Assembly: GCA_930367205.1 (NCBI GenBank) | Contig: OV884014.1 | Span: 112,047,138 to 112,111,137, forward strand | Source: Acanthosoma haemorrhoidale | Taxonomy: Eukaryota > Arthropoda > Insecta > Hemiptera > Acanthosomatidae | Reading direction: 5' to 3' | Length of the DNA: 64,000 nucleotides | In this document: piece by piece, positions 32,548 through 43,290 of the stretch | Layout: the number at the start of each line of letters is the position of its first letter | How positions within the stretch are numbered: the first letter of the stretch is position 1 | The notes under the pieces: model-generated | What the model was told of the DNA's origin: nothing | Database searches by the model: none | The model's input: only the letters and a program-made list of their open reading frames with translations | Made by a program: the position numbers and the translations under genes

Positions 32548-33396
32548 AAGGGTGTCCCAGAATTAACGCGAGATTTGATTCAAATAGAAAACACAGTTTT
32601 TTGTATTTCTGTTGTTATTTTTTTATTGGATTATAAAGTAAATAGGATAGGGTTATTTATGGAATAACACATCGGGCAAATGGCCTCCACGATTTTGCTG
32701 GCACATACGCACTCTTTTGTCGACATTTTCCATGACCATTTAGCATAAATGTGGTTGAATTTCCTCTTTTAATGCACCGGTGGATGTGGGCTTGTTGGCA
32801 TACACCTTTCACTTCAAATAACCCCATAAAAAGAAATCTAAAGGTGTTAAATCACACGATATAGGTGGCCAATTCTGATCACCGAAACGAGAGAGTACAC
32901 GACCTGGAAATGTCTCATGCAGTATTTGAATTGTTTCATAGGATGTTGAAACCACATATTGGCCACATCAATATCATCCAATTTCGACACAAAGAACAGT
33001 GTTTACGGCGCCGAATTGATGTTACTGGATTTTCAACACTCTCACGCACTGCTTCAAGATTGACATTTGAACGGCTTGTTTTTGGACGACCAGTGTGTTT
33101 AGTGTCTCCAACTGATCCAGTCTCCCTAAAATTTTCAATTAATCTGTTCACAGTTGATGAAGTCAAAAGACTATTCCGACCATATTTTGTATGAAATTTT
33201 CGAACTGCGGCCGCCAAACTTTCATTATATTTGAGATAATGTTTAGCAATAAAGACACGTTGTTCTATCGTGTGACGCTCCATTTTTACTAACCCTAAAC
33301 TGTCAGCTGTCAAATTGTTTTTTTTTAGTGTTGCCAGCACTTCACTGCACAAATGGCGGCAAATTCAAATCTTGCGCTAATTCTGGGACACCCTAA
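32548..33396 (-). mobile_element. T1 transposon, complete ends, internal deletion
   Basis: Inverted ends match the T1 copy at 22.4 kb (GGGTGTCCCAGAATTAACGC at the left; mirror at 33376-33396). The inner junction is also the same: the region after the helix-turn-helix domain joins the KLDDIDV segment at CGTAAACACTGTTCTTTGTG. A second small loss removes the QDGATCHTA part. The 3' UTR matches the fragment at 90-214. Confidence 0.88.
32936..33283 (-). pseudogene. T1 transposase N-terminal part
   Basis: The frame starts at the complement of 33281-33283 (MERHTIEQRVFIAKHYLKYN) and stays open through the helix-turn-helix domain (FHTKYGRNSLL, RLIENFRETGSVGDTKHTGR). It then runs past the deletion junction out of frame (KHCSLCRNWMILMWP) to a stop. 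The upstream extension of the frame to 33352 lies in the 5' UTR and probably is not translated. The 22.4-kb copy shows the same out-of-frame string, which proves a shared junction. The catalytic domain downstream is frameshifted and incomplete. Confidence 0.87.
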
Positions 33397-33399
33397 TGT

Positions 33400-33600
33400 A
33401 CACTATACATTGATTGTATAAACATGTTCAAAAGTGATGTAGCTCATCTTATGAATCATAGACTTAAGACTAACTTACATCTAACAACAAAATCTTAACC
33501 TAATTTTCCCGGACAGTCTGTCGCCATCGATGCTGTAATGGTGGTTGGATCGTAGTTTTAAACACTGGGTTTGTTAAATGCTGCAACGAGTCACAATATG
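33400..33600 (-). mobile_element. J2 fragment, minus strand
   Basis: It covers the end of ORF2 (NPVFKTTIQPPLQHRW-like, versus NPVFNTMTPPPFPHRW) and part of the 3' UTR with a worn AGATGAGCTACAT in place of AGGTGAGCCCCAT. It adjoins the T1 element. Confidence 0.72.
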
Positions 33601-33821
33601 TTTTGAGTAAGTAATGATTTAGTTCGAGGTTGGTTGAGTACGTTTTCGTGTTGCGCAGGCGGGTTCTATATCAAAAGTGTAAGGAAGTCAAGTCAAGTGA
33701 TCAAGAGTCCGAAAAATCATTTTTTTTTTTAATTTAATGAAGGCGGGTTCCATAATACCTGGGTCGGTGAATGAAGCAATTAATCTGTGTTGAGTTCTAT
33801 TTGATGTACAGAATGTTCAAT
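33601..33821. other. Unassigned spacer
   Basis: A T run at 33719-33731; otherwise nothing recognised. Confidence 0.35.
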
Positions 33822-33973
33822 CATAAAGACACGTTGTTCTATCGTGCAACGCTCCATTTTTACTAACCCTAAACTGTCAGCTGTCAAATTGTTTTTGTTT
33901 TTTTAGGGTTGCCAGCACTTTACTTCACAAATGGCGGGAAATTCAAATCTTGCGTAAATTCTGGGACACCCAT
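33822..33973 (-). mobile_element. T1 transposon, 5' end fragment
   Basis: The minus strand holds the T1 terminal repeat, 5' UTR and the first codons MERCTIEQRVF, then breaks off. It lies 430 bp beyond the larger T1 copy in the same orientation and matches the 22.4-kb copy more closely at the start (MERCT rather than MERHT). Confidence 0.82.
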
Positions 33974-35162
33974 TACTTAGGACTTGACACTTGACAGACC
34001 TACAACTATACAAACTCTTGAAGCCTTTATTGAGTCAATGTTGACCTGTCCCAGAAACTGTTAACAAATACCCTTACATCAGAACATTATATAGAAACGA
34101 AAAAGGTCACGGACAACCAAGCCCACTGATACCTGACGACTGAGGTGACATTTAAATCAATAACAATAAGACATCTTCAAATTTAGCTTCCACACTATGA
34201 GGGAGTACCCACTGGATGTACTCCGCCTTATTGTCAGCCATATTGTCATGTTTAGTGCAGATTCGCTGCTTGTGACAACGCTATCTGTACAAGATGTGAG
34301 AAGTTAAGGACATCTTAATTTACTGCGAGTTATCAATATTAGCGACTGTTATGTGATTGAAAACACATTTCACAATGCGATATAAACAGGGTAGTACTCC
34401 TTCAATTAGTTTAATCAACCGTTCTGCAGAAATAGAGATTGGATCACATTCAAGACAACCGGAGTGAGGAGCATGAAATATTCTTGGGTCTGTTCACTGC
34501 CGGCGGAGGCGATCAATCTTCATCAAATGGTAATTAATTATCAACTTCCCTTCCAGCTCCAGCGGTTGACTGTTGCAGATCGTATTTATTAAATATCCGC
34601 CTGAAAACCCCAGGGCAAACAGAACACGTCAAGAGGATCCAGCGTTGGTTCCGAACCGCTAAGCAGTCCAAATGTAATTAATTACTATTTACTATTGACC
34701 CTTTAAATATTAACGCTAATGGATTAAGCCACATTGACTAGCGAGTAAATAATTACTTGCCTTGTGAAAGTGGCTCGAGTGGGCTCACAGGTAGGGCATA
34801 CATTTTAGAAAATCAAACAGATGTTGATAGCTAGCACCATAGTGTTTCATAACTGGGGAAAAAGGAGAACTAGTGATCTTCGTTTGAAACCAGCCATGTT
34901 GGAATGATTTTAGAAGGTAATGTGTAAGCATTAGATTTGTAAATAGAGTTTGCAGGTTAAGTACATGGGAGTCTACAGTTATGTAATGTCTTATTTCAAA
35001 TCCATTTGTTAGCTCTTGGTTTTAAAATAGATTGTTTATGTAACTACTAATTACCTTATGTTTGTTTGTTCTTATGTTTATTACACATTCACAGATCGGC
35101 TTAAACAGAACAAATGCTAGTCCACAGTTTGTAAAAATACAGCTATTTTCCACTATTATTAC
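33974..35162. other. Unassigned DNA
   Basis: Mixed base composition, somewhat less AT-rich at 34430-34680. No gene, tRNA or known repeat was recognised. Confidence 0.4.
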
Positions 35163-35812
35163 ATATTATTTATTATTATTAATTATTCCGGCATTTGTGC
35201 ACCGCGGCCTCACTGAGACCTATTGTGCGCCGTCCATGTCCCTGTCCTATATATGTGACAGGCCCACGGCCTTTGCAAATCTGAGGATACTGAATGGATC
35301 GATCAGTTCACATAGTTTGGGGTCTACAATGCGATCACTACCAAAGTGAAGGTATCGCCTTCTAGCTAGGTTATCACAGTCACATATTATATGACGTGCT
35401 GTTTCTCCCTCTTTCTTGCAGAATCTGCAGATTGGTGATCCAACTATCCCCAAATTAAAGAGGTGTTTGTTTAACCGACAGTGACCTGTATAGAGTCCTG
35501 TCACACTTTTGAGTGTCCACCTGTCCATTGATAGAAGTACTGAGCTTCTTCTCTTACAGGGTCCATCAAGAAACAGTTTCGAGTGTTCCTGTTTCTTAGT
35601 TTCTCTCCAAGAGAGTCTTGCCCTGTCCTCTAAAGCTAATTTTATACGCCTTTTAGCGTAGCTGAGGCTGATACCACATATGGGTTCAGGTGCAAGAGGT
35701 GTCTGTTCTGAGCCCACCCTTGCAAGGCCTTCTCATTGCCTGTGATGCCTGTGTGTCCTGGCACCCAGTCGATTATAACCTTATTGGCTAGCGAGAGTGT
35801 GTTTATGTTGTT
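35163..35812 (-). mobile_element. LINE fragment with RNase H and zinc-knuckle tail
   Basis: This is the 3' part of the main ORF of a non-LTR retrotransposon that, unlike jockey elements, carries an RNase H domain. It is the only copy in the window. Both ends are abrupt; a TTA-rich repeat lies next to the upstream end at 35813-35860. Confidence 0.8.
35247..35812 (-). pseudogene. LINE ORF2 C-terminus: RNase H end and CCHC-like motif
   Basis: The upstream frame reads VIIDWVPGHTGITGNEKA, the last RNase H block (the family form is WxPGHxGxxGNExAD). A frameshift near 35710 follows. The next frame (35717 to 35247) reads GSEQTPLAPEPICGISLSYA, then a linker with SKLFLDGP and SVTGLYTGHCRLNKHLFNLG, and a cysteine-histidine motif CRFCKKEGETARHIICDC. 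It ends RFAKAVGLSHI. RNase H plus this type of tail is known from I-, LOA- and R1-like clades; the exact clade is not clear. The protein would degrade the RNA strand after cDNA synthesis. The copy is truncated and frameshifted. Confidence 0.8.
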
Positions 35813-35862
35813 TTTATTTATTATTATTTATTATTATTATTATTATTATAGTTATTTATTAT
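35813..35862. repeat. TTA-rich simple repeat
   Basis: TTATTATTATTTATT-type repeats next to the LINE fragment. Confidence 0.8.
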
Positions 35863-35903
35863 TACATATTTCTTGTTAACCTTCTGTTCTTGTTCTAATC
35901 GCT

Positions 35904-36345
35904 CATGAAATTCTATAGTAATCTATCCAACCACCCTAATCCTGTAGCACAGTCATTGCACAGCACCACTCATCCCTATAATCCTCCTCGAAGACTGAAA
36001 CGGCAGTGGCCTCGTGACCTGCTATAAATGCGTGACAGTGGGAGTCCTGGCAATGGCCAGTTTCTCCAATCATGTCCTGAGCGTATGTGGCTCTCGCATT
36101 CTTGGTCAGCCTCCACTGGCTCGTATCCGGTGACGCGGCTGACAGACGAGCGTGGTGGACTTCCCAAGACTTTGCTTCCTCTTTCGCATGCAAGGGAGGT
36201 AACAACCATGTGGATTGGGGAGGTCTCTGGGCTGTTGGTAAATACCGTATGAATGAGCGAGTGAATGAAAATTGTTAGTATGGTATGAATGAGAAAATTT
36301 ATCACAATTACCTAATAAGTAAGATTGTAATTTTAGCACAATAAA
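35904..36345 (+). mobile_element. J1 copy, 5'-truncated
   Basis: It starts near the end of ORF2 and carries the complete 3' UTR ending AGCACAATAAAGAATG. In the 3' hairpin the outer stem AATTAC/GTAATT is kept but the inner TGCC/GGCA stem has been reduced (CCTAATAAGTAAG). Confidence 0.83.
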
Positions 36346-36619
36346 GAATGTCAGCTTCCTAAGAAATGCTGTTCTTAACGTACTGTGAGTAGTACTTGGA
36401 TTTTATTTGTATATATTTATTAAAAAAATAATTATCAGTGTGTGGGGATAACACTAGTTAATTTTAACAAAAAAGATTATATTTTTCAATAAACTTGCGC
36501 CGAGTATCTCGATACAGCATTTCACAATTTTTACTCTGTTGGTATATATTAAAAAAAAATATATATATTCATTAGAATTAATCAAAAATCTTAATTTATC
36601 ATAACAAATTATGATATCT

Positions 36620-36805
36620 CAAATCCATATGGCTTTCACCTCCCTCATATGTGAAAATACGAAAGAGAAAGCGGGGAATTAGGGTGATTGGATAGGTCAC
36701 TATGGAATTTCATGTACTTGGAAGGGATGAGTTCGAGATTGTAGGGTATATATTATGATCGTTATGAAGGGTTTTGTTGCTGACGTAATAATGGACATTT
36801 ACTCA
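36620..36805 (-). mobile_element. J1 fragment, minus strand
   Basis: It includes ORF2 sequence (minus: ATTATTACGTCAGCAACAAA, CTTCCAAGTACATGAAATTC) joined to a short 3' UTR piece (AGGGAGGTGAAAGCCATATG). The sequence between these, including the ORF2 stop, is deleted. Confidence 0.75.
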
Positions 36806-37670
36806 ACTAAATTTAAAGAGATCTTGAAAAGTTTTCCGTAGCGAAGAAGAGGTTTTAAGCTGATAATTGCAGGGAAAAAAACTGACTAGAGCATTAGATC
36901 TGGAATAGCCTAAAACCTCAGATTGCTTTTTCAAGTTTTTTTTGGTATGATTTCCAAATTATTACATAATCGTTAAAAGATGTACAGCGTAAATGAGGAT
37001 GTAGTTGAATATAGTTTTTACGATCACTATTGCGGAAGATAAGACTGAAAGAAAATAAGTACTCTCTATTAACCGGCCATTCCACATGAGCCTGCGGTTA
37101 AAAGGGAGTCAGAATAATAAAGCTGAATATAAGATGGCCTGCATAAATAAAGAGAACACCTCCCTGGTTCCATTAAGGCCCCGCGACAGTCCGCCAAGAG
37201 AACCCTTCGCCCTGTGTATGTTTTCACAGATGTAAGTAACACGTGATTTAAGGGCTGGCGGGCCCTTTGTCACTCTTTTTATGTGAGTATATATTCACAC
37301 GTGATGTAGCCATTTGTATGTTGGATGTTTGTATTAATCTTGTTTCTTTTTGTCGCTATTATTACTGAACGGGCTATACTTTCAATCAGGTATCGTGACT
37401 GTGACGTATGTTCTAGCAGAGAGATAGTTGAAATGATTCAATCGACCTGAAAATATTAAGAAATATTACAAAAGATTCAGTGTAAGTATTAGGGAAGAAA
37501 GTGGGGCTCATTTGGCGAGCTTTAAAGATGTCTCAAATTATCAAAACTTTAAGGTTTAAAGTTCTGATTTTTCCAATATTGAATATTCCAACAATAAAGA
37601 TATTCTAAAACAAAGAGTTGAGAACTAGCAACACGTAGCAAGTTTAGATTTCAATACCAAGACTTAAGAC
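36806..37670. other. Unassigned DNA
   Basis: A less AT-rich patch at about 37140-37280 has no recognisable coding content. Nothing else stands out. Confidence 0.4.
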
Positions 37671-38420
37671 TGACATGAAACCCAGACACGAGGCTAAAAA
37701 GACAAGAACTAAACAGACGCTTTGGACAACTGTACAGACTACTTCGAAGAACATCCCATCTCTCAATAGAAAACAAATTACTAATTTACAAAGTTATACT
37801 TAAGCCAATCTGGACATACGGAATAGAGCTATGGGGGACAACAAAAAAGTCGAACATCAAGCGCATCCAATCCTTTCAATCTAAAGTCCTGAGAACAATA
37901 GTAAATGTCCCTTATTACGTCAGCAACAAACCCCTTCATAATGATGTTAATATACCTTGCATTCTTGAACTCATCCCTTCCAAATTCATGAAATTCCATA
38001 GTAATCTATCCAAACACCCTAAACACCTCAGTCATTTCACTGCACCACTCATCCCTATAATCCTCTTTGGAGACTAAAACAGCAGTGGCCTCGTGAACTG
38101 CTATAAATAAGTGACAGTGGGAGTCCTGTTAATGGCCTGTTTCTCAAGTCATGTGGCTCTCTTCCTCTTGGTCAGCCTTCGCTGGCTCGTATCCAGTAAC
38201 GCGGCTGACGTAGGAACGTGGGGGAGTTCCCAAGACTCTGCTTCCTCCTTCGCACGCGAGGGAGGTGCCAACCATGTGGATTTGGGGTGTCTCTGGGCTG
38301 TTTGTATATATAGTATGAATGAGCGAGTGAATGAAAATTGTAAATGGTATGAATGAGATCATTTATCACAATTACTTATAGCCCAATCAGACAGATTGTA
38401 ATTTTTTCATAATAAAGTTA
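37671..38420 (+). mobile_element. J1 copy, one of the longest
   Basis: It begins in ORF2 before RRFGQLYRLL and extends to the 3' hairpin (TAGCCCAATCAGAC) and CATAATAAAG, followed by an A-rich run. It includes the blocks encoding SIENKLLIYKVILKPIWTYG, ELWGTTKKSNIKRIQSFQSK and VLRTIVNVPYYVSNKPLHN. A small deletion affects the 3' UTR near 38140. Confidence 0.86.
37690..38105 (+). pseudogene. J1 reverse transcriptase C-terminal remnant
   Basis: Translated in frame, this shows the jockey-type post-palm region: RRFGQLYRLL, LLIYKVILKPIWTYGIELWG, SNIKRIQSFQSKVLRTIVN, YYVSNKPLHNDVNIPCILEL, then IPSKFMKFHSNLSK and a proline/arginine tail near PLETKTAVAS... where the usual NPPRRLKRQWPRDLL has drifted. 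The short string PIWTYGI(E/Q)LWG is typical of jockey-clade reverse transcriptases. The palm with the catalytic Asp residues is absent because of 5' truncation. Small indels break the frame near the end. Confidence 0.78.
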
Positions 38421-39651
38421 TAAAAAAAAAAATATTTCAATACCAGTCCATCGCTACGCAGAACACTTAAAGATCATCAAAGAAAATGTATTATTTTGGA
38501 CTATTGTCAGTTCGGAGTTTGAGGACCATAAGTAGCAACAACTACTTTAAGTAACATCTTCACAAAACATTCAACTACAAAAAAATACCAAAAAGTTTTC
38601 CATCTTTTCACAAGCTTCTCAGGGGAATTTCCCAGCGAATTTACAGTTTCATATACTTCCGAAATCTAATATTTCCTAGGTCTCGTTTTCCGAGACACAG
38701 TTATGAGTAAGAGAGTGGTACCTGGATTATACTTATATTATGATGGAGAATAAAGGAGCTGTTTGCTCTAATAAAATAACTCAATAAAACTCATTTATGA
38801 AGAGGAAGTGATTAGTAAGATCATAGAAACCATATATAGGTGACTTCCAAGTGTGACCAAATGTGACCCCTTATATATATATTGAAGCATTCTTTCATGA
38901 TGAGTTTAAAAGGATTTATCCAAAGAAATTGTCCTTCCTCGGGAAGCCGTTTTGATGAAACGTTTCATCAGTCACAATTTTTTTTTTTTTTTATTCTTGA
39001 AACCGTCATTTGAAATGATTTTCAAAATGGGCGAGGAGAACCATCTCTCTATATTGCCCCTACACTTTCTATGTCCTTTATGTGCGTTTAATAGATACAA
39101 ATTAGTTCAAAAAACAAAAATAGAGAGGGCGCTGATACACAGATCCACTGCTTGTTCTCTAATTTTAAACGGTCTATATACAATCCTGACCTTACGTTGT
39201 GGACAAAGCACCAATCTCGTACCCATTTCAAGCTATGTTCACGGTATTTTAAGTTATGTATATCCTGCACGAAATTGTACAATCAAATGGTGTATATAAT
39301 AATATAAAGATACTCCTATGTGATATCTGGTCTGCGGTATTACACGATGCCCACCTACATCACATCTCTACGCCCGTAAGCAGTACTTCTTTAGCTCACA
39401 CCTTGTCCAAATTATTAATTCTCATCACCGTCCCTATACTTACAATACCCCACAGTTCAAATCCTCAGTCTCCACCCGGACTACAAGAGCTTTATACTAC
39501 TTGGACGTGGAGCATTCGAAGACTCCAATGAAACTCGAAAGACTCATTTTTGTGATTATTCATGTATCTATGTACTAAAAGTTTTTTTCATTTCTTTTGT
39601 CGTTTATTTTCACAACTAAGGTATACATTTTATATTTTTTTATTATTATTA
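38421..39651. other. Unassigned DNA
   Basis: Frames of 115 codons (38952-39299) and 91 codons (39256-39531) overlap in different frames and look unlike proteins of known families. T run at 38980-38992. Confidence 0.4.
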
Positions 39652-39865
39652 GCTATCGCGTTCTTGGTCAGCCTCCGCTGGCTCGTTGCCCGCGAGGGAG
39701 GTGACAACCATGTGGACTTGGGAGGTCTCTGGGCTGTTTGTAAATACTCTATGAATGAGCGAGTGAATGATGAATTTTAAATATGATATGAATGAGAACA
39801 TTTATCTCAATTACTTATTGCCTAATAAGGCAGATTGTAATTTTAGCACAATAAAGAATGTATGT

Positions 39866-39866
<1 letters not shown>
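39652..39866 (+). mobile_element. J1 3' UTR copy
   Basis: It starts at the CTATCGCGTTCTTGGTCAGC block, has an internal deletion (GCTCGTTGCCCGCGAGGGAG) and runs to AGCACAATAAAGAATG. The hairpin TGCC-TAATAA-GGCA is complete. The following TA repeat received the T4 transposon. Confidence 0.83.

Positions 39867-39870
<4 letters not shown>

Positions 39871-39902
<32 letters not shown>
39871..39902. repeat. (TA)n microsatellite
   Basis: Sixteen TA units directly downstream of a J1 3' end; T4 has inserted at its right end. Confidence 0.9.
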
Positions 39903-39906
<4 letters not shown>

Positions 39907-40749
39907 GAGGTCCAAAAAAATGTATCCACTGTTTAAAAGTCCATAACTTGCAAACTAATTGACGGAGTTGTCTCATTTTTCCTAGTGTAATAGTTTGTAG
40001 TTCCGGCAATCGCCAAACAAGCGTTGTATTGCGTTGTTTTGTTTTGTCAGATAACAGTCGCCAGATAGTTAGTGTTTTATTGTTAGTTGTGCCTTGTTAC
40101 TCGAGTAAACATGGCTGGCGTAAGGCTTACATTCGATGAAAGTCTGTTTTAAAAGGGTATTTTAAGTACGAAAACATTAATGAGGTTCAACGGCAATGGC
40201 GAAATGTGTATCAAACAGAGCCACCGTTACCGTTGAGGTGTACCTTCAGAAGCTTCAAACATCCATTTTACCTGTTATCCAAGACTTGTATGGAGACGGA
40301 AGATTTTACTTTCAACAAGATGGTGCCCCAGCCCACTACCACAATCGTGATAGGGCTTATCTCGACGAAAATCTACCAGGAAGATGGATAGGCCGTAGAG
40401 GTGCTGTAGAGTATCCACCACGTTCCCCAGACTTAACTCCTCTGGACTTTTACCTGTGGGGAACACTAAAGGACGTCGTTTATCGTCAAAAGCCACGCAC
40501 ATTGGATGAACTTCGAGAATCCATCGTACATTCATGTGCAAATATCCAACTGAACACGTTGCAGTCAGTAGTTTGTGCTGCAGTTCGGCGGCATCGTTTG
40601 TGTGTGGATGTTAATGGTGACCATTTTGAACACCTACAGTGATAAGTTGGACTTTAAACTACACTTTCACCAAAAATGAGACAACTCCGTCAATTAGTTT
40701 GCAAGTTATGGACTGTTAACCAGTGGATACATTTTTTTGGACCCCTCTG
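39903..40749 (+). mobile_element. T4 transposon, complete ends, long TIRs, internal deletion
   Basis: The ends read CAGAGAGGTCCAAAAAAATG and the mirror CATTTTTTTGGACCCCTCTG. The inverted repeats extend about 79 bp with few mismatches. TA flanks both sides (39901-39902 and 40750-40751). At 847 bp it is too short for the full transposase. The 5' coding part is joined to the 3' part near 40225-40240. Confidence 0.92.
40111..40642 (+). pseudogene. T4 transposase, internally deleted
   Basis: The original start is the ATG at 40111 (MAGVRLTFDE). A stop and frameshift follow almost at once; the N-terminal frame resumes as YENINEVQRQWRNVYQTEPP. It then joins EVYLQKLQTSILPVIQDLYG and an intact C-terminal frame to 40642. 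That frame shows FYFQQDGAPAHYH (second catalytic Asp), EYPPRSPDLTPLDFYLWGTL (third Asp) and ends DVNGDHFEHLQ. The segment with the first catalytic Asp is deleted. This type of IS630-Tc1-mariner transposase is common in insect genomes. The long intact C-terminal frame (148 codons) suggests fairly recent activity of the family. Confidence 0.88.
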
Positions 40750-42140
40750 TATATTATTAATTGTTAGCAGGGGGAATGCCCAGGAATGAACATTTCTTTT
40801 CCAATTTCAATTTTGGAATTGAAATTGAACAATTGAGTAATTAATGATGTCATTTATTGTAAGGGTTATGAAATTTGTGATGAAAAGGTATCGTTGAGAA
40901 GTTTGGAGTAAAAGTGTTCCCGATTTTTTCGTCATTCATCATTTAACAATAACACAGGCCAATACAAAAATAAAAACGTTTCTCTTTTTATCTGTTGTTT
41001 TTTTTCAACCCTCCGTTTAAAAAGTGGGGGGTGGGATATTTCACGGATAGATAAAGAAAAAAAAAGGGAATGATTTTAAAAACTTTTCTCGTAAATCATC
41101 GACAAACTTTTCTCTTAGCAAACATTTGCGACATCTGCTGCTCCCCCTCTCAAGTTTTTTTTTTCAAGTTTCACAAAGAAACGTGAAAATATCTTTCGAA
41201 CCGAACAGAAATATCTCAGTCATATGTGACTTCTGCGAATTTCTTCTTTAGTTTTCCTACTCCCAACATAAATTATTAATTCTTTACTAAGTTTCAAAAT
41301 GATTTAGTGCGTCTGAAAGTTATTGAAGGTTTGAATTCATATGGAACAAGATGGAAATATTCAGGTTAAAAGGTAATAAGTTGTACTCTCCTTCTGGATA
41401 AAATCGCGAGAAAACTCGTATGTAAGAGAGGCAATAAACTGTCTGATACATCGCAGAAAAATATAAGAAATTTTTCCTTCAGCTAACTCCATGGCCTACT
41501 AGTGGGATTGAGGACTATGGAGCTGATGGGGAGTGGCGAATTTAAAGAATTACTATACCTACTTTACGGTTTCAATTATGTTACTGTTAAATAAAGTATC
41601 TTACACAAAGAAATGAGATTTTTTGATCCTAACGCATTCATATACGTTTGTCATTTACGCTCTTTCATGGAACAAGCATTTAGTTTTCTCAAGCAGATAA
41701 CGCCTTTTTTCCATAGATATGGAATATTGCATAGACATTCATGCGTTTTAAATAGTATTTATTTGTAGTTTAATGACATATTTCCAGAAGATTGCTTCAT
41801 AACCTTTACCCTATAGTTATTAATAATCTAGTAATTTAGATATGTGAAACGTGTAAAGCGTACATTTATCAATAATCTTATTAATCTCTTTACTAGCGCT
41901 TCGTTTTTTTTTGTTTAATCAGAAAAACCCATTTTTGTGTATATGACTGTCCTGGTGCGTCGTCTGTTTGAAATATGAGCAAGAAGTTATTTATAAAGAT
42001 TTCATTTGATTTCATGACGGCATGAAAAAAAATATAAACTCCACAAAACATAATTAATGGTTGAGTAATTAATTCATTACACGCTAGTAAAAATGTGAAT
42101 GTTTATTCGGTCACATTGAGTAGACTATCAAATAAAAGAT
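40750..42140. other. Unassigned AT-rich DNA
   Basis: No gene or known repeat was recognised in this stretch between the T4 element and the minisatellite. Confidence 0.4.
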
Positions 42141-42586
42141 CTTGTTAAAATTATTAATAATATCTAGTTCTTGTTAACATTATTAATAATATCTAGTTCT
42201 TGTTAAAATTATTAATAATATCTAGTTCTTGTTAAAATTATTAATAATATCTAGTTCTTGTTAACATTATTAATAATATCTAGTTCTTGTTAACATTATT
42301 AATAATATCTAGTTCTTGTTAACATTATTAATAATATCTAGTTCTTGTTAACATTATTAATAATATCTAGTTCTTGTTAACATTATTAATAATATCTAGT
42401 TCTTGTTAACATTATTAATAATATCTAGTTCTTGTTAACATTATTAATAATATCTAGTTCTTGTTAACATTATTAATAATATCTAGTTCTTGTTAACATT
42501 ATTAATAATATCTAGTTCTTGTTAACATTATTAATAATATCTAGTTCTTTTTAACATTATTAATAATATCTAGTTCTTGTTTACAA
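42141..42586. repeat. 29-bp minisatellite, about 15 units
   Basis: The unit CTTGTTAACATTATTAATAA plus TATCTAGTT repeats head to tail at a 29-bp period. Each unit contains the perfect palindromes ATTATTAATAAT and, in most units, GTTAAC. Early units have AAAATT where later ones have AACATT. Units are nearly identical, pointing to recent expansion or homogenisation. Confidence 0.95.
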
Positions 42587-42986
42587 TTTTAGAACTGATG
42601 TTACTAAAACCTTTTAGTAGTTAATTTTTTCTACCGTACTGTGTAGAGTATCTAATTAAAAATTATGGCGAGCTCCTTAGGAATATCTATAATCATATAA
42701 TAATAATATGTTGGGGGCCTAGGCCATAATAATTAAATAAACACATGCATAAACTGGTCGCCTGGTTATTTACATCAAATCTAGACTCAGTTGCGTCTAA
42801 TTATAAAGAAATAGTTACATGGGCTGCCTTATCCTTGCATTAATCATCGGATGGAAGAAAAAATTGTGAACTCGATGAGGACGTCCAATAACACCTGCCC
42901 AAGAGGACCTGTGTACTATTCTAAAAAGCAAAATATTAAATGATCTTTGGTTGGACCCGTCACCGATAAAATCTCTTTATATTTCA
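42587..42986. other. Unassigned DNA
   Basis: Nothing recognised beyond a short palindrome-like GGGGGCCTAGGCC near 42714. Confidence 0.4.
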
Positions 42987-43290
42987 ACAATCATGTCCTG
43001 ATCGTCTGTGGCTCTCACGGTCTTTGTCAGCCCTCACTGGCTCGTATCCAGTGACGCGGCTGACGGACGAGCGAGAGGGACTTCCCAAGACTCCGCATCC
43101 TCTTCCACATCCGATGGAGGTGACAAACATACGGATTTGTAAGGCCTCTGGGCTTTTTGTAAACGTTGTATGAATGAGCGAGTGAATGATGAATTGTAAA
43201 TATGGTATGAATGAGAGCACTTATCTCAATTACTTATTGCCTAAAAAGGCAGATTGTAATTTTAGCACAATAAAGAATATAAAAAATATA
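42987..43290 (+). mobile_element. J1 3' UTR copy; first of a head-to-tail pair
   Basis: It runs from ATCATGTCCTGATCGTCTG to AGCACAATAAAGAATATAAA. The hairpin is TGCC-TAAAAA-GGCA with outer stem AATTAC/GTAATT. The next J1 copy starts after the same AT-rich spacer found at 25.0 kb. Confidence 0.85.

Noticed and set aside
35062..35349. A 95-codon plus-strand frame.
   Set aside because: It largely overlaps, in antisense, the LINE ORF2 remnant, whose motifs are clear.
42141..42586. A CRISPR array.
   Set aside because: The 29-bp units are directly adjacent with no unique spacers, and the context is a eukaryotic repeat-rich region.
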